64,000 bases of DNA. Origin: Hirudinaria manillensis. Lineage: Eukaryota > Annelida > Clitellata > Hirudinida > Hirudinidae. This document shows, piece after piece, positions 28,940-40,933 of this stretch (its first letter is position 1; each line of letters begins with the position of its first letter). The stretch is from the NCBI GenBank assembly GCA_034509925.1, contig CM067538.1, positions 5,418,278 to 5,482,277 of the forward strand, given 5' to 3'. The position numbers and the translations under genes are program-made. A model generated the notes under the pieces. That model was not told where the DNA came from, did not search any database, and saw only the letters and a program-made list of their open reading frames with translations.

Positions 28940-29335
28940 TCGTAATTAAATGAATTTCAAATCCTCAAAGGACATAATAAGCTTTCTGAAAAATGTTATC
29001 GAGTGAAAAAAAAGGTTCTAATAGTTCTTTTTAAAGTACTTCCAAACTTGGTTCAAACCAAGCTGTGAGATACGAAATTTAGCAAGTCAACAAATTGTTT
29101 TACACGAGCGATTATAGAATTCACGCTTAAATTATATTGTAATTTAATTTTTTTAAGAATATTTTTGGCCATGTTTTGTGGTTCTTCAACAGAACTAGCA
29201 AAAGTATGCGAGGATATCACTCGTGCGTGCACTAATGCTTGTAAATTTCTCTAATGATGGTTGCCACCCATCATTGAAGCCAAATATATTTTTATTTTAT
29301 ATTTTTATTACGAAATTTGTCGAATAATTCGGGTT

Positions 29336-31031
29336 CATTGAGATTTAAAATCTATTATTATATCTTTTTATGAATGATTTTCTTCAACAATTTATAAGGA
29401 TTAAATTCCTTTTTAAATTTTTTCACTCCCCAGTCTGACCTTGAAATCTCTAACATAGGCGAATGATTTGAGATTTTTTAAGTCAACGATTACGTAACGC
29501 ATATATTTCGACTTCAAATTTAAAAAAAAAACACATTAAAAAACATCAATTTTCAAACAAACTTAAAACGATTATATTTAATAAAGTTTGAATATTGCAT
29601 ATTCTCAAATTATTTCCGTTACTATAATATATCAAGTGTCGGAAATGTAAAAAGTTCAGTCCTTATAAAAACTGTAATTACGAGTTATTATAATATTACA
29701 TTATTATGGGTCGCTATAATATTAAATTTACTATTATTAAAGTTATTGAAGTAATGTACAGAAGACAAGACAATGGGGCGTGGTTTGAAATTGCGAACCT
29801 CACGAACGTTTTGGTCAATCGCCAGTCTAAGTTCCAATGTGTTCACCCATTGCTGTAAATTTTTAACAACTCTTCCAAAATGAAAATAAACGAAAAATAA
29901 CCAAACAATTAATATATGTAACTAAAGTCAGTAAATCAATATAATATAATAAACAATTTCCAATCAATGGTTTGAACAATCAAAACGTAATTTCAACAGA
30001 AACAACGAATGTAATTTAATATGTTGTAATATCAGTTAAACACATAACAAAATAATCTCTGAAAGTAGAGAACCGCCTTTAGAAAAGACTAATAGGCCAG
30101 ACTAATAGACTTGAGACCCTCTGACCCTTTCCTGATTTTTTTTCATTTGCATAATTAAGCATCTCTAAAAGTCGAACTCGATGCTGCATAAGATTTCCAT
30201 AACCGAACTCTTAAATCCCTTATTTAAAAATAAAATGCTGCCCCAGATTTTTGCAAATATTTTAGCATAACATCGGCTCTCTTACGACTAAAGGCGACAT
30301 CTTTTTCTCTTTGAACGACCAATGGTGGAGTATTCGATGCTGGAATAATCAGATCTTTTGGAAAGCAGTTCTGGGACAACAAGTTACAAGACTTGCCAAC
30401 TAGGAAAGGAGCTTTGTAGACTTTGGAAATAATGTAACATATGAATATGGGTATTTACTTATGTTTACTTATATTAGAGTTTTATTCAAGCTATTTATAC
30501 ATAGCTATATAAATATATTAGCTATATAACATATTATATAGCTATATAACTATTATACATTACATTTATATATTTGTGTATAGATTTAACATACACAATT
30601 TCTTTTAAATATCAAAGTGCTGGAAATATTTTCCGCAAATCATTGAAAAACTTCTTTTCCTCTTCGTTCTGTTCAAATAAGAAACTATGAAAATTATAGT
30701 CGATTAAAATTATTTCAAATGTTCGAGTTAAATATTATGCAGTATTTATTATAATCTGATCAGAATTGACGAAGTAATTCAAAAATGCTATTCTGAAATC
30801 CCTGTTCTAAATCTTAAAATAACAGTTTCAAAATCAATTTACAACAATCCTGTGCCAGTCATAAATTCAGTCAACACCATCTGATATAACTTGACACCGT
30901 CGTCATCCGTGACATATCACCGGTCAACCATTAAGTCGTATTAACTGAAACTTCATCCTAATGGAGTGGAGTAAATATTGCAAATGCATGATGGGAATTC
31001 GTGACAGAATTCGCGACATGACTGAAAGGTT
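29336..31031. other. non-coding segment present only in duplication unit A
   Basis: AT-rich sequence missing from unit B. It includes imperfect repeats of tagctatat around 30490-30560. No exon seen. Confidence 0.45.
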
Positions 31032-31060
31032 TCATCGTCGTCTGGGTCTCTTCGCGCCTC

Positions 31061-31068
31061 TATAAAAG
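31061..31068 (+). promoter_or_regulatory. TATA box of neuropeptide gene A
   Basis: TATAAAAG in the context cgcctctataaaaggg, followed about 30 bp downstream by GC-rich sequence that is nearly identical in copy B. The first coding exon starts about 720 bp downstream, so a long 5'UTR or a 5'UTR intron is expected. Confidence 0.7.
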
Positions 31069-31786
31069 GGACGCGTTTCCAGCGACTGGACAAGGGGGAA
31101 ATCTTCCGTTACTCTGGCGTTCTTTTCCTGGACGGACGACTCAAAGTCTCAAAGTCTTTACTGAAGTCAGAAGTGCAAAGCATAGGTTGGCTTTAGATTC
31201 TAACTCTTCAACGTTTTGTGTTTAATAATATTTATATTAATAATAATATTTTATTAATAATATAAATAAACTTAAATAGACCTTAGATCCTTCATTTCCC
31301 ACACTTTTGTTTTTTAGTAATATTTTTAATATAAATAGACTTTTTTTAATTTAAAAAGATTCTTAGATCTTAAATCTTAAACAGTTTGTGTGTAATAATA
31401 TTTTTAATAGTATTAATTATAATATAAATAGACTGCAGATTCCTGTATATATGTGTGTGAGTGGTGTCATTTTTAATGTAAATAACATTTGAAAGTATTT
31501 TATACTAAAATAATAATAATAGCGTTATTGTGTCCGACAAGTTATTGAATCCAAGGTTGCTATCATAATTACTAATGTTATTGTTATTTTTTATTTTAAA
31601 ATGTAGAAAATTTATTTACTATTTTCACCTTTTATATAGCATAAAATATTAATATTATTATTTTCACTTTTTATGTATTTACCATTTATTATATAAAATT
31701 ACTATAACTTTTAAAAATGAAAATAATAATAATAATAGCAATAATAATAATAATTCATCGAAGGTGAATTCTGTGGAAGCCAAGAA

Positions 31787-34700
31787 ATGCATTCTATCCT
31801 TCAACTCGTGGTAGTGGCTGTGACTGTCAGCATATTGGCAGAATCCTCTCCAATTTCTTTTGATCCTGCCTTCAGCGACGGTAATAATAATAATACATCC
31901 ATTTTAAAATTATTTTCAAAATTAGTTAGAAAATTAATTAATTAATTTTAATCTTTTTTAATAACGAAATTATAGCCTATATGTTTAAAAGATATATTAT
32001 AATTAAAAATGTTGTTATATGAAAATGGTATTCAGAATTAATCAAAAAGTCCATATTTTCGGGTTAAATGAATTAGAAATGCTCTGGTTTATTACAATAA
32101 TAATTTTCTCGTGCAATAAAATTAACTATTTAACTTAACTATTATAATTGCAATATTTACGTATTGTGTTTGCCTTTAAATTTTAACTTTATAGGATTAT
32201 ATTATTAAACTGATATTACTTTTTCCAATTCATCAGTTTAGTGAGATCGATTAAATATTACTTATAATGATTATTACAATTATTTTGGTATTGCTTATGC
32301 AATTACAGAGCAATTTATTGTCGTATTTACTCAGGTATTAATAAATATTTATTTATATTACTAATTTCTGATATATTAGTATTAGTATTAAAATTCATCA
32401 CACATTTTGTTGACATCTGTTCAGGAAGCAGTCAAATAAATAATATTTTTTAAAATGCAACGGAGATGTAATTATTTATTTATTTATTTATTTAAAACAG
32501 TGATATTTCAAAGTAATTCAGAATTTAATTTTAAATTGAAAACTTGAATTTATTACTCTGTGTTGACTGTAAGACAAACAATGTAAGAGTGTAATTTCCT
32601 GCCGAGCCACGATCCAACCACATTAAATTGTGGTTTTTAACATCTTTTTTTCTTTCTTAATATCCTCACGTGGAGTTTGTCAACTGCTTGAAAAACTCGA
32701 AAATGAAAATAAAAATTAATAATGAAATTCAAATTCAAATTCTCCTAACCACCGTCCAAGTGCTATTGAATTTCAAAGGACGATATGAATATTTCATGTT
32801 GATAATCGCCAATATGGCTTGATTACGCTTAGTAAATTATACACTTAATTATAACTATATATATTATTAAATTATATGAGCGAAAATGCGTTGTATTTAT
32901 TTTGATATATTATATCGTATATTATCATATACATGGATTTAAAATGTCATGCTGGTTTTTTTTATTAAAATGTTTAATAAGATAATGCAATAAATATTGT
33001 TTATTTTTGAACTATTTATGATTTATTCCATCCGGGATTATTATATTCGTTGTTATTTTTAATTATCTGATGTATACATGAAATAAAAATATATACCATA
33101 TTAAGTTCTTTGTTACTAAAATCGTATATGAAATATTATGAATATGTTAAGTGTTGTTGTTGGCGTCGTTGTTGTTGTTGTTGTTGCTTCACTGTTTCAC
33201 TTGTTTTGACCTCTGGTATGTTGTTTATGGATTTTATAGCAGACCGTCTGCTTCAAAATGCTTAAAATTTATTTAAGTCTTTGGGAAGACCGATAGAATC
33301 ATTAGCTAATCAATTGGTGAACAAACAAATATATTAAAAATAAAATTTGTGAAATTACGTAGTAATAAATCTAATAAACAAATAAATAAATAAATAAATC
33401 TGAAAAATAAAATGTTATTGTTCGATTAGTTTCGATGGACCATTTTTAAAGATTTATAAATTTAATTTAATAAAATTATTAATAATAAATCAGTAAATCG
33501 ATTCAATAATATATTGTAATAACCCGGGGTCCTCAAACTAATTATAGAAGGGCAGGTTTATTGAAAGTTGTCAGATGGCTTGGAAGATGCACGATGCTTC
33601 AAAAGTCTAAGTCTTGAAATCTGCTGTTCTCTAATTCTCGCTCTACTTTCCGATACAAATCCATTTGTCGAGGTGCATAACCAAAGAGTCTGAATAGCAA
33701 CAATTAATTAATTCTCAAATTATATTGCCACTAAATTTAATTAATTATTAAATTAATTAATCGGCAATATAATTTTAATTATTATTCAATTTATTGGATC
33801 TAGGGATCCAACAATATAATGACGGACATTGATTGAGCTGCACTCCTCTTAGTGGTCATAATTAAATATTATTAATATATCATATATTAAAATATAAATT
33901 GAAATTGTTTTATGCAATTGATTATTTATTCTTTTTATTCTCGACTTATTATTCATTAAATTTAAATTCATACGCCACTCAGACATCATTCTTAGGATAA
34001 TATTATTATGCAAATTTTATTCCAAAATTATTTTATATTGTATTCATGTATTATAATTATAAATATTTATATATTTAATTAATAATATCATAATAGTTTC
34101 AGAATGCATTTTATTATTATTTAAATAATATAATATGTATGTTATATTGTAATACTATTATTATATATGTGTTATTATTACATTAGCTATCTACAGTCTC
34201 ATATTAACAAATCATAAGCCATTAATTAAGCCAAAATAAAATACGAAATCCGAGCTGACACGATGCTTTGAACGATGAAAGGCCAACAAAGAGTTATATA
34301 AACGTGTTACAATTTCCATGCAAATGAGAAGTGGAAAGGACATGACGTTATTCAACTCGGAATTCCCAGCGCGTCTCCGGGGTTTCAACTCCGGCCGAGA
34401 ACTTAATCCATTTGAGTATAAAGCACGATTAAATGCTCCATCTGATCAAGCTCTGAGAAGGAATTTTTATTTTTCTGAATTCAACAAGTCTTTTCGAAAT
34501 AAGTTGTTTTTCAAACATAATTCATAACGAAGTATAGAAGAAAAAAGACAAAACGATACTTAAATCTTTCGTCTCAAAAATTAAAAAAAAACCGATGATG
34601 AAAAAGATGATCCCCTTCTTGATGGAAAGACCCTGAATTCGTACAAGTTCCAAGGGCCGGTTGATCTCCGACGTTTTTCCATTGATCTCTTCCATTATTG

Positions 34701-37700
34701 GAAACCTGACGAGTGATTCCGTCGACAGCTCTTAATCCCGCGCATTGATCTGACCTTTTATCGGCTTTTATCTCGGCCGAGCAGGGCGCGAAAGGTCCCA
34801 GACAAGTTCATAAAGTCATATTCATTCATTCATTCATTCTTTTATTTTTCAGCTCTGTTCCAGCCATGAAATGATTTCGAAAACGTGCAACAAAATGAAA
34901 ATTCAATGGTCACGTCACGCTTGGGAAAACTTTCTGACATTTCAAATGATGAACAAGCGATTCTTTTATCGTTCCGTTCGCTTGTTATTTTGATTATCTT
35001 CAGTCAAAGTTGTTGTCACCATGACAACATAACAAACGTTTTATTGGGAGCTGCTGAAAGAGCATACTTTTGACTAATGAGTGGCGACACCACAGAAGTT
35101 CAAATGTCCTTTTGCTCCCTTTCAGCAAAACTGTTCTCACTGATGCTGTTGTCACTTCCTGTTCGCATGTTTCTGAATCCAGGAATCAAGGATGAATTCA
35201 ATAGTCTTCAGTCAGTCATTGACCTACCTTGAAGGCTATTCTCGCGACTATCGATTTGTTCATCAACTCTAACCATAAATTCCACACTTAGATTTCAGTT
35301 TTATTTTATCTTTTTCATTATCTCATATAATAAAAGCAAAATGTGTACACGTTTAACCCACACCTTGTAAATTCATCGTCATCAGGATAAATCATCGCTA
35401 TCGTCGTCGTCATCGCTACCACCATGCCATCAATAGCTTTATGGCATTATGTTGATTTCAATCAGAGTCTTGAATCGCTGTAAAAAAAAGTAGCAGACGT
35501 GTAGGTAAATGTTCTCATTGGCGCCAAAAAAAGGTCGTCCAAGCAGAATTTATTGCTCGAGAAACACTACGGACAATGTTTATTGGTTCCGCAACAAGTC
35601 GCAAAACTTGCTTTTAAAGTGGCCAGAGTTCTTTTCCACCTCTCTCTTTCTTTCCTTCTATCTCTCTCTCACCCTTCCTCTTCGTCGTCTTCATCATCTT
35701 CTTTTTCACACGCCTCTTGTCCATGGCTTGTCGTTAGTTTTCATTTGAAATCTAATTTTTTTTTCTTTTAACATTTTTGATTGAAGACTTGTGATTATTC
35801 TTCGGCAGGAGGAAGGATCTAATGAAAAACTATGTTAGTGTTCGACATCAATAGTTTCATTCTTAAATAATTCCCTGTTTTTTATTTATTTCAATTTTTG
35901 TAATATTACCCGCCATTACCGTCTTCATTACTTTGTTATATCTCAAAATATTCAAAAATTCCCAGAAATCAAATGATAGGCACATGCATTTTTTTAACCG
36001 TGCCTCCCTCTCTCGACCAGCTGACAAAATGAAAAAGTAACTTGTGGAGTATATGGAGTGTGGCTTTCATATCCGATGGAAGAAGGAATGGAGTTTCGTT
36101 CATTTCCCACGTCACCTTCGGCGCAATACATCTTATAAAAAAAATAATAATAATAAATAGCAGATTGGGTATTTGTAAAAATAACGCATTGTGAATATCG
36201 CTAAATAATAAATACGTATAGAATTATTACCGAATTTGTATTATTAAATTTACGTAATACATTTTAACGGCTTTTGTAATTTAAAAATTTCCTTAATTTA
36301 TTTATTCGTAACGACAAAACTTTATTAAGCCAAATTTTGCAGCCATTACAAGATTAAAGTTTTAATTCATCCAACCGCGTTGCATATCAACCTTAATATT
36401 TCCAGAGAACTTGAAATTAGCAGAAAAAATAAATAAACATTGACGACACTGTTCATGACACAGTGACATTTGCACGTCGAGCTAGTGACTTGCAGAGCCG
36501 GCTTTGACCGTTGTTGTCGCTGTCATGGCTATGCAACTAACACTCCTTTCCAGGAAGGAAGAAGCTCCGAGAGACGTCCGATGTCGATCAGTTCCGCCGC
36601 ATCCGCCCGTTGTTTTTTTTCCCGATTGTTATTCCGTTTTTCTGTTCTTGTTCTTTTTTCGTCGGTTGTAACTGGAGCGACTCGGAAGAGATGGAGAGGA
36701 AAGAACATCACTTACGATGTTTTACTTACCACGTCCGGTCATGAATAATGAACGAGCTGGCAAAACCGGTGACTCAGAACGCGGCGTTCTTAAAAGATAA
36801 TATAAATTCAAGTTGATCAATTTTTCCCAAAGGCTCCAATAATTATTATTAGTTTTATTATTATTATTACATCACTAAGTATATTAACTTTATATATATT
36901 ATAGTGTATCACTAAGGTACAATTACCTATTGCATTTTATTAAAATCACAGTACTGTATTAAATTGAACATCATTACCATAATGTGGATCTTTGTAACAC
37001 AATCATCCCATCTTAGTTCTTTGCTATCTGGTTTACATGTCTTAATTTTTTTTCCTGGACCGAACCTAATGGATTGAAGTATTTTAGACGTGCATATAAA
37101 TCAGACCAGCACCCTGATGTCTGAAGGAGATGCAGGTAATGCACTCAAGATGGCTCCCATGTCAAAGAGATTTAAGAGACAGCAGAGAGCAGAGACCAGC
37201 TTGCATGAATCTCAATTAGTACAATCATTTACATATCTCCCTTGACATGCCAAAAATTTTGTATTAAACACTCGAGATGGAGAGCTATCCATTTTCAGTT
37301 TGGAAATCAGTTTTATTATTTTGAATTTACAAACATTCAAATTTATTATTATTAAACTTATTATTATGCGACGTAGGCTTTAAAGACAAGATTAAAACCC
37401 TGTCAGAGACCAACAGGAGGTCGGAGACCGGGGTTGATTGTCAATTCCAGGTCTAATTATCGTCACCTTAAGCTGACGAGTCTTGAATTATGTAAAAAAA
37501 AAGAAGCGATTGCTCATTCGATTAGTCCCCGAGCGATGCTTTCCATGAATTTTAGACGCCTTCCCAGCAGGAAAAGTTTGTGACGGACAATAATTTTATA
37601 AATTGCCTGACAGATCGTCCTTGCATTCAGAATTGGTGCCCCTAGGTCCCAATTCAAAATTTCATTAATATTTAGCAGGGCAAATATAAACTCTTTAATT

Positions 37701-38135
37701 TGTTAAATGACGAATTTCCCCCTCCTCCAAAATCTCATGCCATATGATAATTGCTTCTTAAAAAATGATATTGCCTTTTGAATTATTGTAGTTAAATATT
37801 AAATGCATTTAATAATTTATATATTAAATATTGATTTGATAATTTTTAAAGCTTAATTTATAAACTTAATGAGTTTAAAAAAAATGAATCTATAAAACTT
37901 TGAAATGCTTTCAGAAGACATATCCTCTCAAGGCTACCAGAGATCTTACAGGGATGCCTTTGATGTAGTATCAAGATCATTGTATGACGACCAAGAACCG
38001 ATCGACCCCAAGGTGCCAAGCTTCTACAAAAGAAGCAGCGGACTCAAATACATCGGTCTCGGCAAAAGGGCACAGAGCGGACAGAAGAAGAATTCAGGAA
38101 TGAAGTACATAGGCCTGGGAAAGAGGGACTACTAG
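31787..38135 (+). CDS. KYIGL-amide neuropeptide precursor, copy A (two predicted peptides)
   Basis: Exon 1 is 31787-31880 and exon 2 is 37915-38135, joined in phase (G at the end of exon 1, AA at the start of exon 2) to 104 residues. Residues 1-20 are a signal peptide (hydrophobic LQLVVVAVTVSILA, then ESS). An acidic spacer follows. Then come two related units, each closed by glycine and a dibasic site: SSGLKYIGL-GKR preceded by KR, and NSGMKYIGL-GKR preceded by KK. The precursor ends in DY. Standard processing would give SSGLKYIGL-amide and NSGMKYIGL-amide. I do not know this peptide from a named family; the ending Y-I-G-L-amide faintly recalls the allatostatin-A ending Y-x-F-G-L-amide, but the phenylalanine is missing and I make no assignment. 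The 6-kb intron is mostly simple AT-rich DNA. A TATA box lies at 31061. Confidence 0.85.
31881..37914 (+). other. intron of neuropeptide gene A
   Basis: Six kilobases without a supportable exon. It contains AT repeats (33830-34200), a gttgtt repeat (33150-33187), and a GC-balanced part (34280-35260 and 35400-35760) that may hold regulatory DNA. The patch 36476-36625 is shared with the intron of copy B and reads open in one frame, but intronic position and lack of family signal argue against coding. Confidence 0.5.
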
Positions 38136-38422
38136 TTTGGATCGGATGAACTAACGAAAACTCCTCCACAGAGAAACAAGAAAAGAAGAAATTATCAAAT
38201 ACTTTGCCTAACAAAATCATTGAACATTAGTTTCCATAGTTACGACTCAATTGCTCAATGATTATTCGTAATATTTGGTATCATTAAAAAATTAAATGAA
38301 TTGCTATGCGCTTGTCAAGACTAATTTATTTATAACGAGAAAACAATACTTTACTTTTTCTTAACAAAGAGTAATAATAAATATTAGTAACAGCAGTAAC
38401 CATTAAACAGGTCATTTGGGAT

Positions 38423-39583
38423 TCACAACAAAAATTGTTGCCTACTGTCACACATGAGTGACATCAGTTGGAATGAGACCTGGAGTGTAAAGTATAAAAT
38501 ATTGTTGTGAAATGTAAAAGTGACTTTTTGAAAAAGCAAAACTATTTCACTAATGACTTCCGTTTAAAGAACACGTAAATAATTAATTAAAACCAATCTG
38601 CTGTTAAAATAATCATTTTTAACAATAAAACAGAAACAAAAACAAACAAACCTGATGGACTTGGAAAGCACAAACGTGCTTCTTCCACGAACCAAACAAC
38701 GTCAGGGAAGTGTGGAGTTTAATGTAATCTCTGATTAAAAAAAAACCATTGCTGGTTTCATCAGGTAACGAAATAAATTATGAAGAAATAAAATTAATAA
38801 ACTTTAATTTATTATTAATAATAACCATTAAAACATAACTAATATTCGTTAAAGTGAACAAACTTTTTGGGAACTCTGACGATCGCATGGTTACCTTCGG
38901 GCATGAATTTTAAAATGTCAACATTGATAGCCTTCCCAACCTGCAGAGGGCAATAAAATCATTTAAAAAAATAATCACATAAAAAATTAATGCATGAATC
39001 TGGTATGAATGAGTAATGCATATCTAATGAATTATACATTAAGCCTAATAATATAAATATTTCATAATTTAAATCCTAAGCATAAATCAATGCAATGTGT
39101 GGTCATCAGTTATTTTGCCATGACATCGTAATAAGTTACATTGTTTGTTTAGTGCAAGCCAGCAACACCCTTTGGTGTTTATGATAAATATAGCTTCAGA
39201 GGAAATAATTAAATATTTATATTTAAATAATTAATGAAAACAGCATAAAAAGTAAATAATTTCAAAATTAAGTGAAAACAGCATTAAGCCAAAACAACAA
39301 CAATAACAATAAGGAGACAAGCTATCAGAAGCTAAGAGACCTCTCCGAATAATTGTTCCAAGGCATTCAAAATGACAACTTTAAAGAGAACTGCCGTGAG
39401 GTCACTTTCTGCTTCCAAGTCAGTGCATATTCTTTTTGCCTCTAAATCTTCATCCTCGTCATCCTCGCGCCCTCTTTTGTTAGACTTTGAAACTTCTGAT
39501 TCGCTTTCGCCATTCAAGTCAGGGGCTGAAACGGCCTCATTTACGAGAATGTCAAGAATGTCTTGTTCCTGTTCTTCGGCCAT
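38423..39583 (-). CDS. chimeric gene: TAF11 N-terminus fused to Rpp14-type RNase P subunit, duplication unit A
   Basis: Exons on the minus strand: 39583-39341, 38940-38864, 38730-38652 and 38479-38423; phases agree and give 151 residues with no internal stop. Residues 1-60 are identical to the acidic N-terminus of TAF11 found at 58865, ending TDLEAES. Residue 61 onward is the C-terminal two thirds of an Rpp14 homologue: DLTAVLFKVVILNALEQLFGE, then VGKAINVDIL, HAIVRVP, KLHTSLTLFGSW, VCAFQVHQ and VSFQLMSL. The join falls inside one exon, at about 39403. The fusion keeps the TAF11 start codon and 21 bp of sequence upstream of it. The TAF11 part lacks the histone-fold domain, and the Rpp14 part lacks its first beta strand, so function is unknown. 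It may be a transcribed new gene or a pseudogene; the unbroken frame across four exons favours recent origin or use. Confidence 0.75.
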
Positions 39584-39604
39584 TATTTTTTAAGTCCCAA
39601 AACG
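39404..39604 (-). repeat. 201-bp duplicated copy of the TAF11 5' end (breakpoint filler)
   Basis: Matches 58686-58886 with one visible substitution (near 39585 against 58866) over 201 bp. It lies exactly at the seam between duplication units A and B: unit A Rpp14 sequence ends at 39403 and unit B begins at about 39600-39605. Microhomology of one to a few bases at each end. This is the pattern expected for a templated insertion at a replication-based rearrangement. Confidence 0.85.
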
Positions 39605-40014
39605 TAATAAAATGAATTTCAATTCCTCAAAGGACATAATAAGCTTTCTGAAAAATGTTAACGAGTGAAAAAAAACGGTTCTAATAGTTCTTTTTAAAGT
39701 ACTTCTGAACTTGGTTCAAACCAAGCTATGAGATTCGAAATTTAGCAAGTCAACAAATTGTTTCACACACGCGATTATAAAATTCACGCTTATATTATAT
39801 TGTAATTTAATTATTTTTAAAAATATTTTTGGCTATGTTTTGTGGTTCTTCACTAGCAAAAGTATGCGAGGATATCACTCGTGCGTGCACAATTCTTGTA
39901 AATTTCTCTAATGATGGTTGTCACCCATCATTAAAGCCAAATATATTTTTATTTTATAAATTTATTATGAAATTTGTCGAATAATTCATCGTCGTCTGGG
40001 TCTCTTCGCGCCTC

Positions 40015-40021
40015 TATAAAG
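40015..40021 (+). promoter_or_regulatory. TATA box of neuropeptide gene B, one A shorter than in copy A
   Basis: TATAAAG in cgcctctataaaggg; copy A has TATAAAAG at the same place. The flanking GC-rich promoter is otherwise nearly identical between the copies. Confidence 0.65.
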
Positions 40022-40797
40022 GGACGCGTTTCCAGCGACTGGACAAGTGGGAAATCTTCCGTTACTCTGGCGTTCTTTTCCTGGACGGACGACTCAAAGT
40101 CTCAAAGTCTTTACTGAAGTCAGAAGTGCAAAGCATAGGTTGGCTTTAGATTCTAACTCTTCAACGTTTTGTGTTTAATAATATTTATATTAATAATAAT
40201 ATTTTAATAATATTTAATAATAATATTTTAATAATAATATGTTTAATAATGTAAATAAACTTAAATAGACTTTAGATCCTTAATTTCCCACACTTTTGTT
40301 TTTTTAATAATATTAGATATTAGTTTAAATAAACTTTAGATTCTTAGATCTTAAATGTTACACAGTTTGTGTGTAATAAGTGATAATGTAAATAGATTGC
40401 AGATTCATGTATATATACATATCTTTGTATCATTTTTAATATAAATAACATTTAAAAGTATTTTGTACTGAAATAATAATAATAATAATAGCGTTATTGT
40501 GTCTGACAAGTTGTTGAATCCAAGGTTGCTATCATAATTACTGATATTATTGCCATTTTTTATTTTAAATGGGAGAACATTTACTCGTTATTATTAGAAT
40601 ATTTATTTATTAGAAAGTTTATTTATTATTTTCGCCTTTTATACAGCATAAAATATTAATATTATTATTTCCACTTTTTATATATTTACCATTTATTATA
40701 TAAAATTACTATAACTTTTAAAAAATGAAAATAATAATAATAATAATAGCAATAATAATAATAATTCATCGAAGGTGAATTCTGTGGAAGCCAAGAA

Positions 40798-40890
40798 ATG
40801 CATTCTATCCTTCAACTCGTGGTAGTGGCTGTGACTGTCAGCATATTGGCAGAATCCTCTCCAATTTCTGTTGATCCTGCCTTCAGCGAA

Positions 40891-40933
<43 letters not shown>

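Larger units (their letters stand above)
28940..39403. repeat. segmental duplication, unit A
   Basis: Unit A matches unit B (39605-47290) in the same order and orientation: a left arm (28940-29335 against 39600-39985), a promoter and neuropeptide exon 1 (31032-31880 against 39987-40891), the right part of the intron with exon 2 (36476-38135 against 45146-46030), and Rpp14 exons with flanks (to 39403 against 47290). Matching non-coding stretches look about 97-98 percent identical by eye. Unit A has about 1.7 kb (29336-31031) and about 0.77 kb (36630-37402) that unit B lacks, each with a 3-bp microhomology at the join. The middle of the neuropeptide intron is unrelated in the two units. Confidence 0.9.

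Noticed and set aside
35509-35771. Overlapping plus-strand frames rich in Ser, Leu and His.
   Set aside because: They arise from a ctctct/cttcatc pyrimidine-rich stretch in the neuropeptide intron; no conserved motif.
36470-36748. Open frame shared by both neuropeptide introns (GFDRCCRCHGYATN...), suggesting a conserved coding exon.
   Set aside because: Its sharing is explained by the segmental duplication, it differs at the ends between copies, and it lies inside the intron with no acceptor/donor pair in phase with the precursor.
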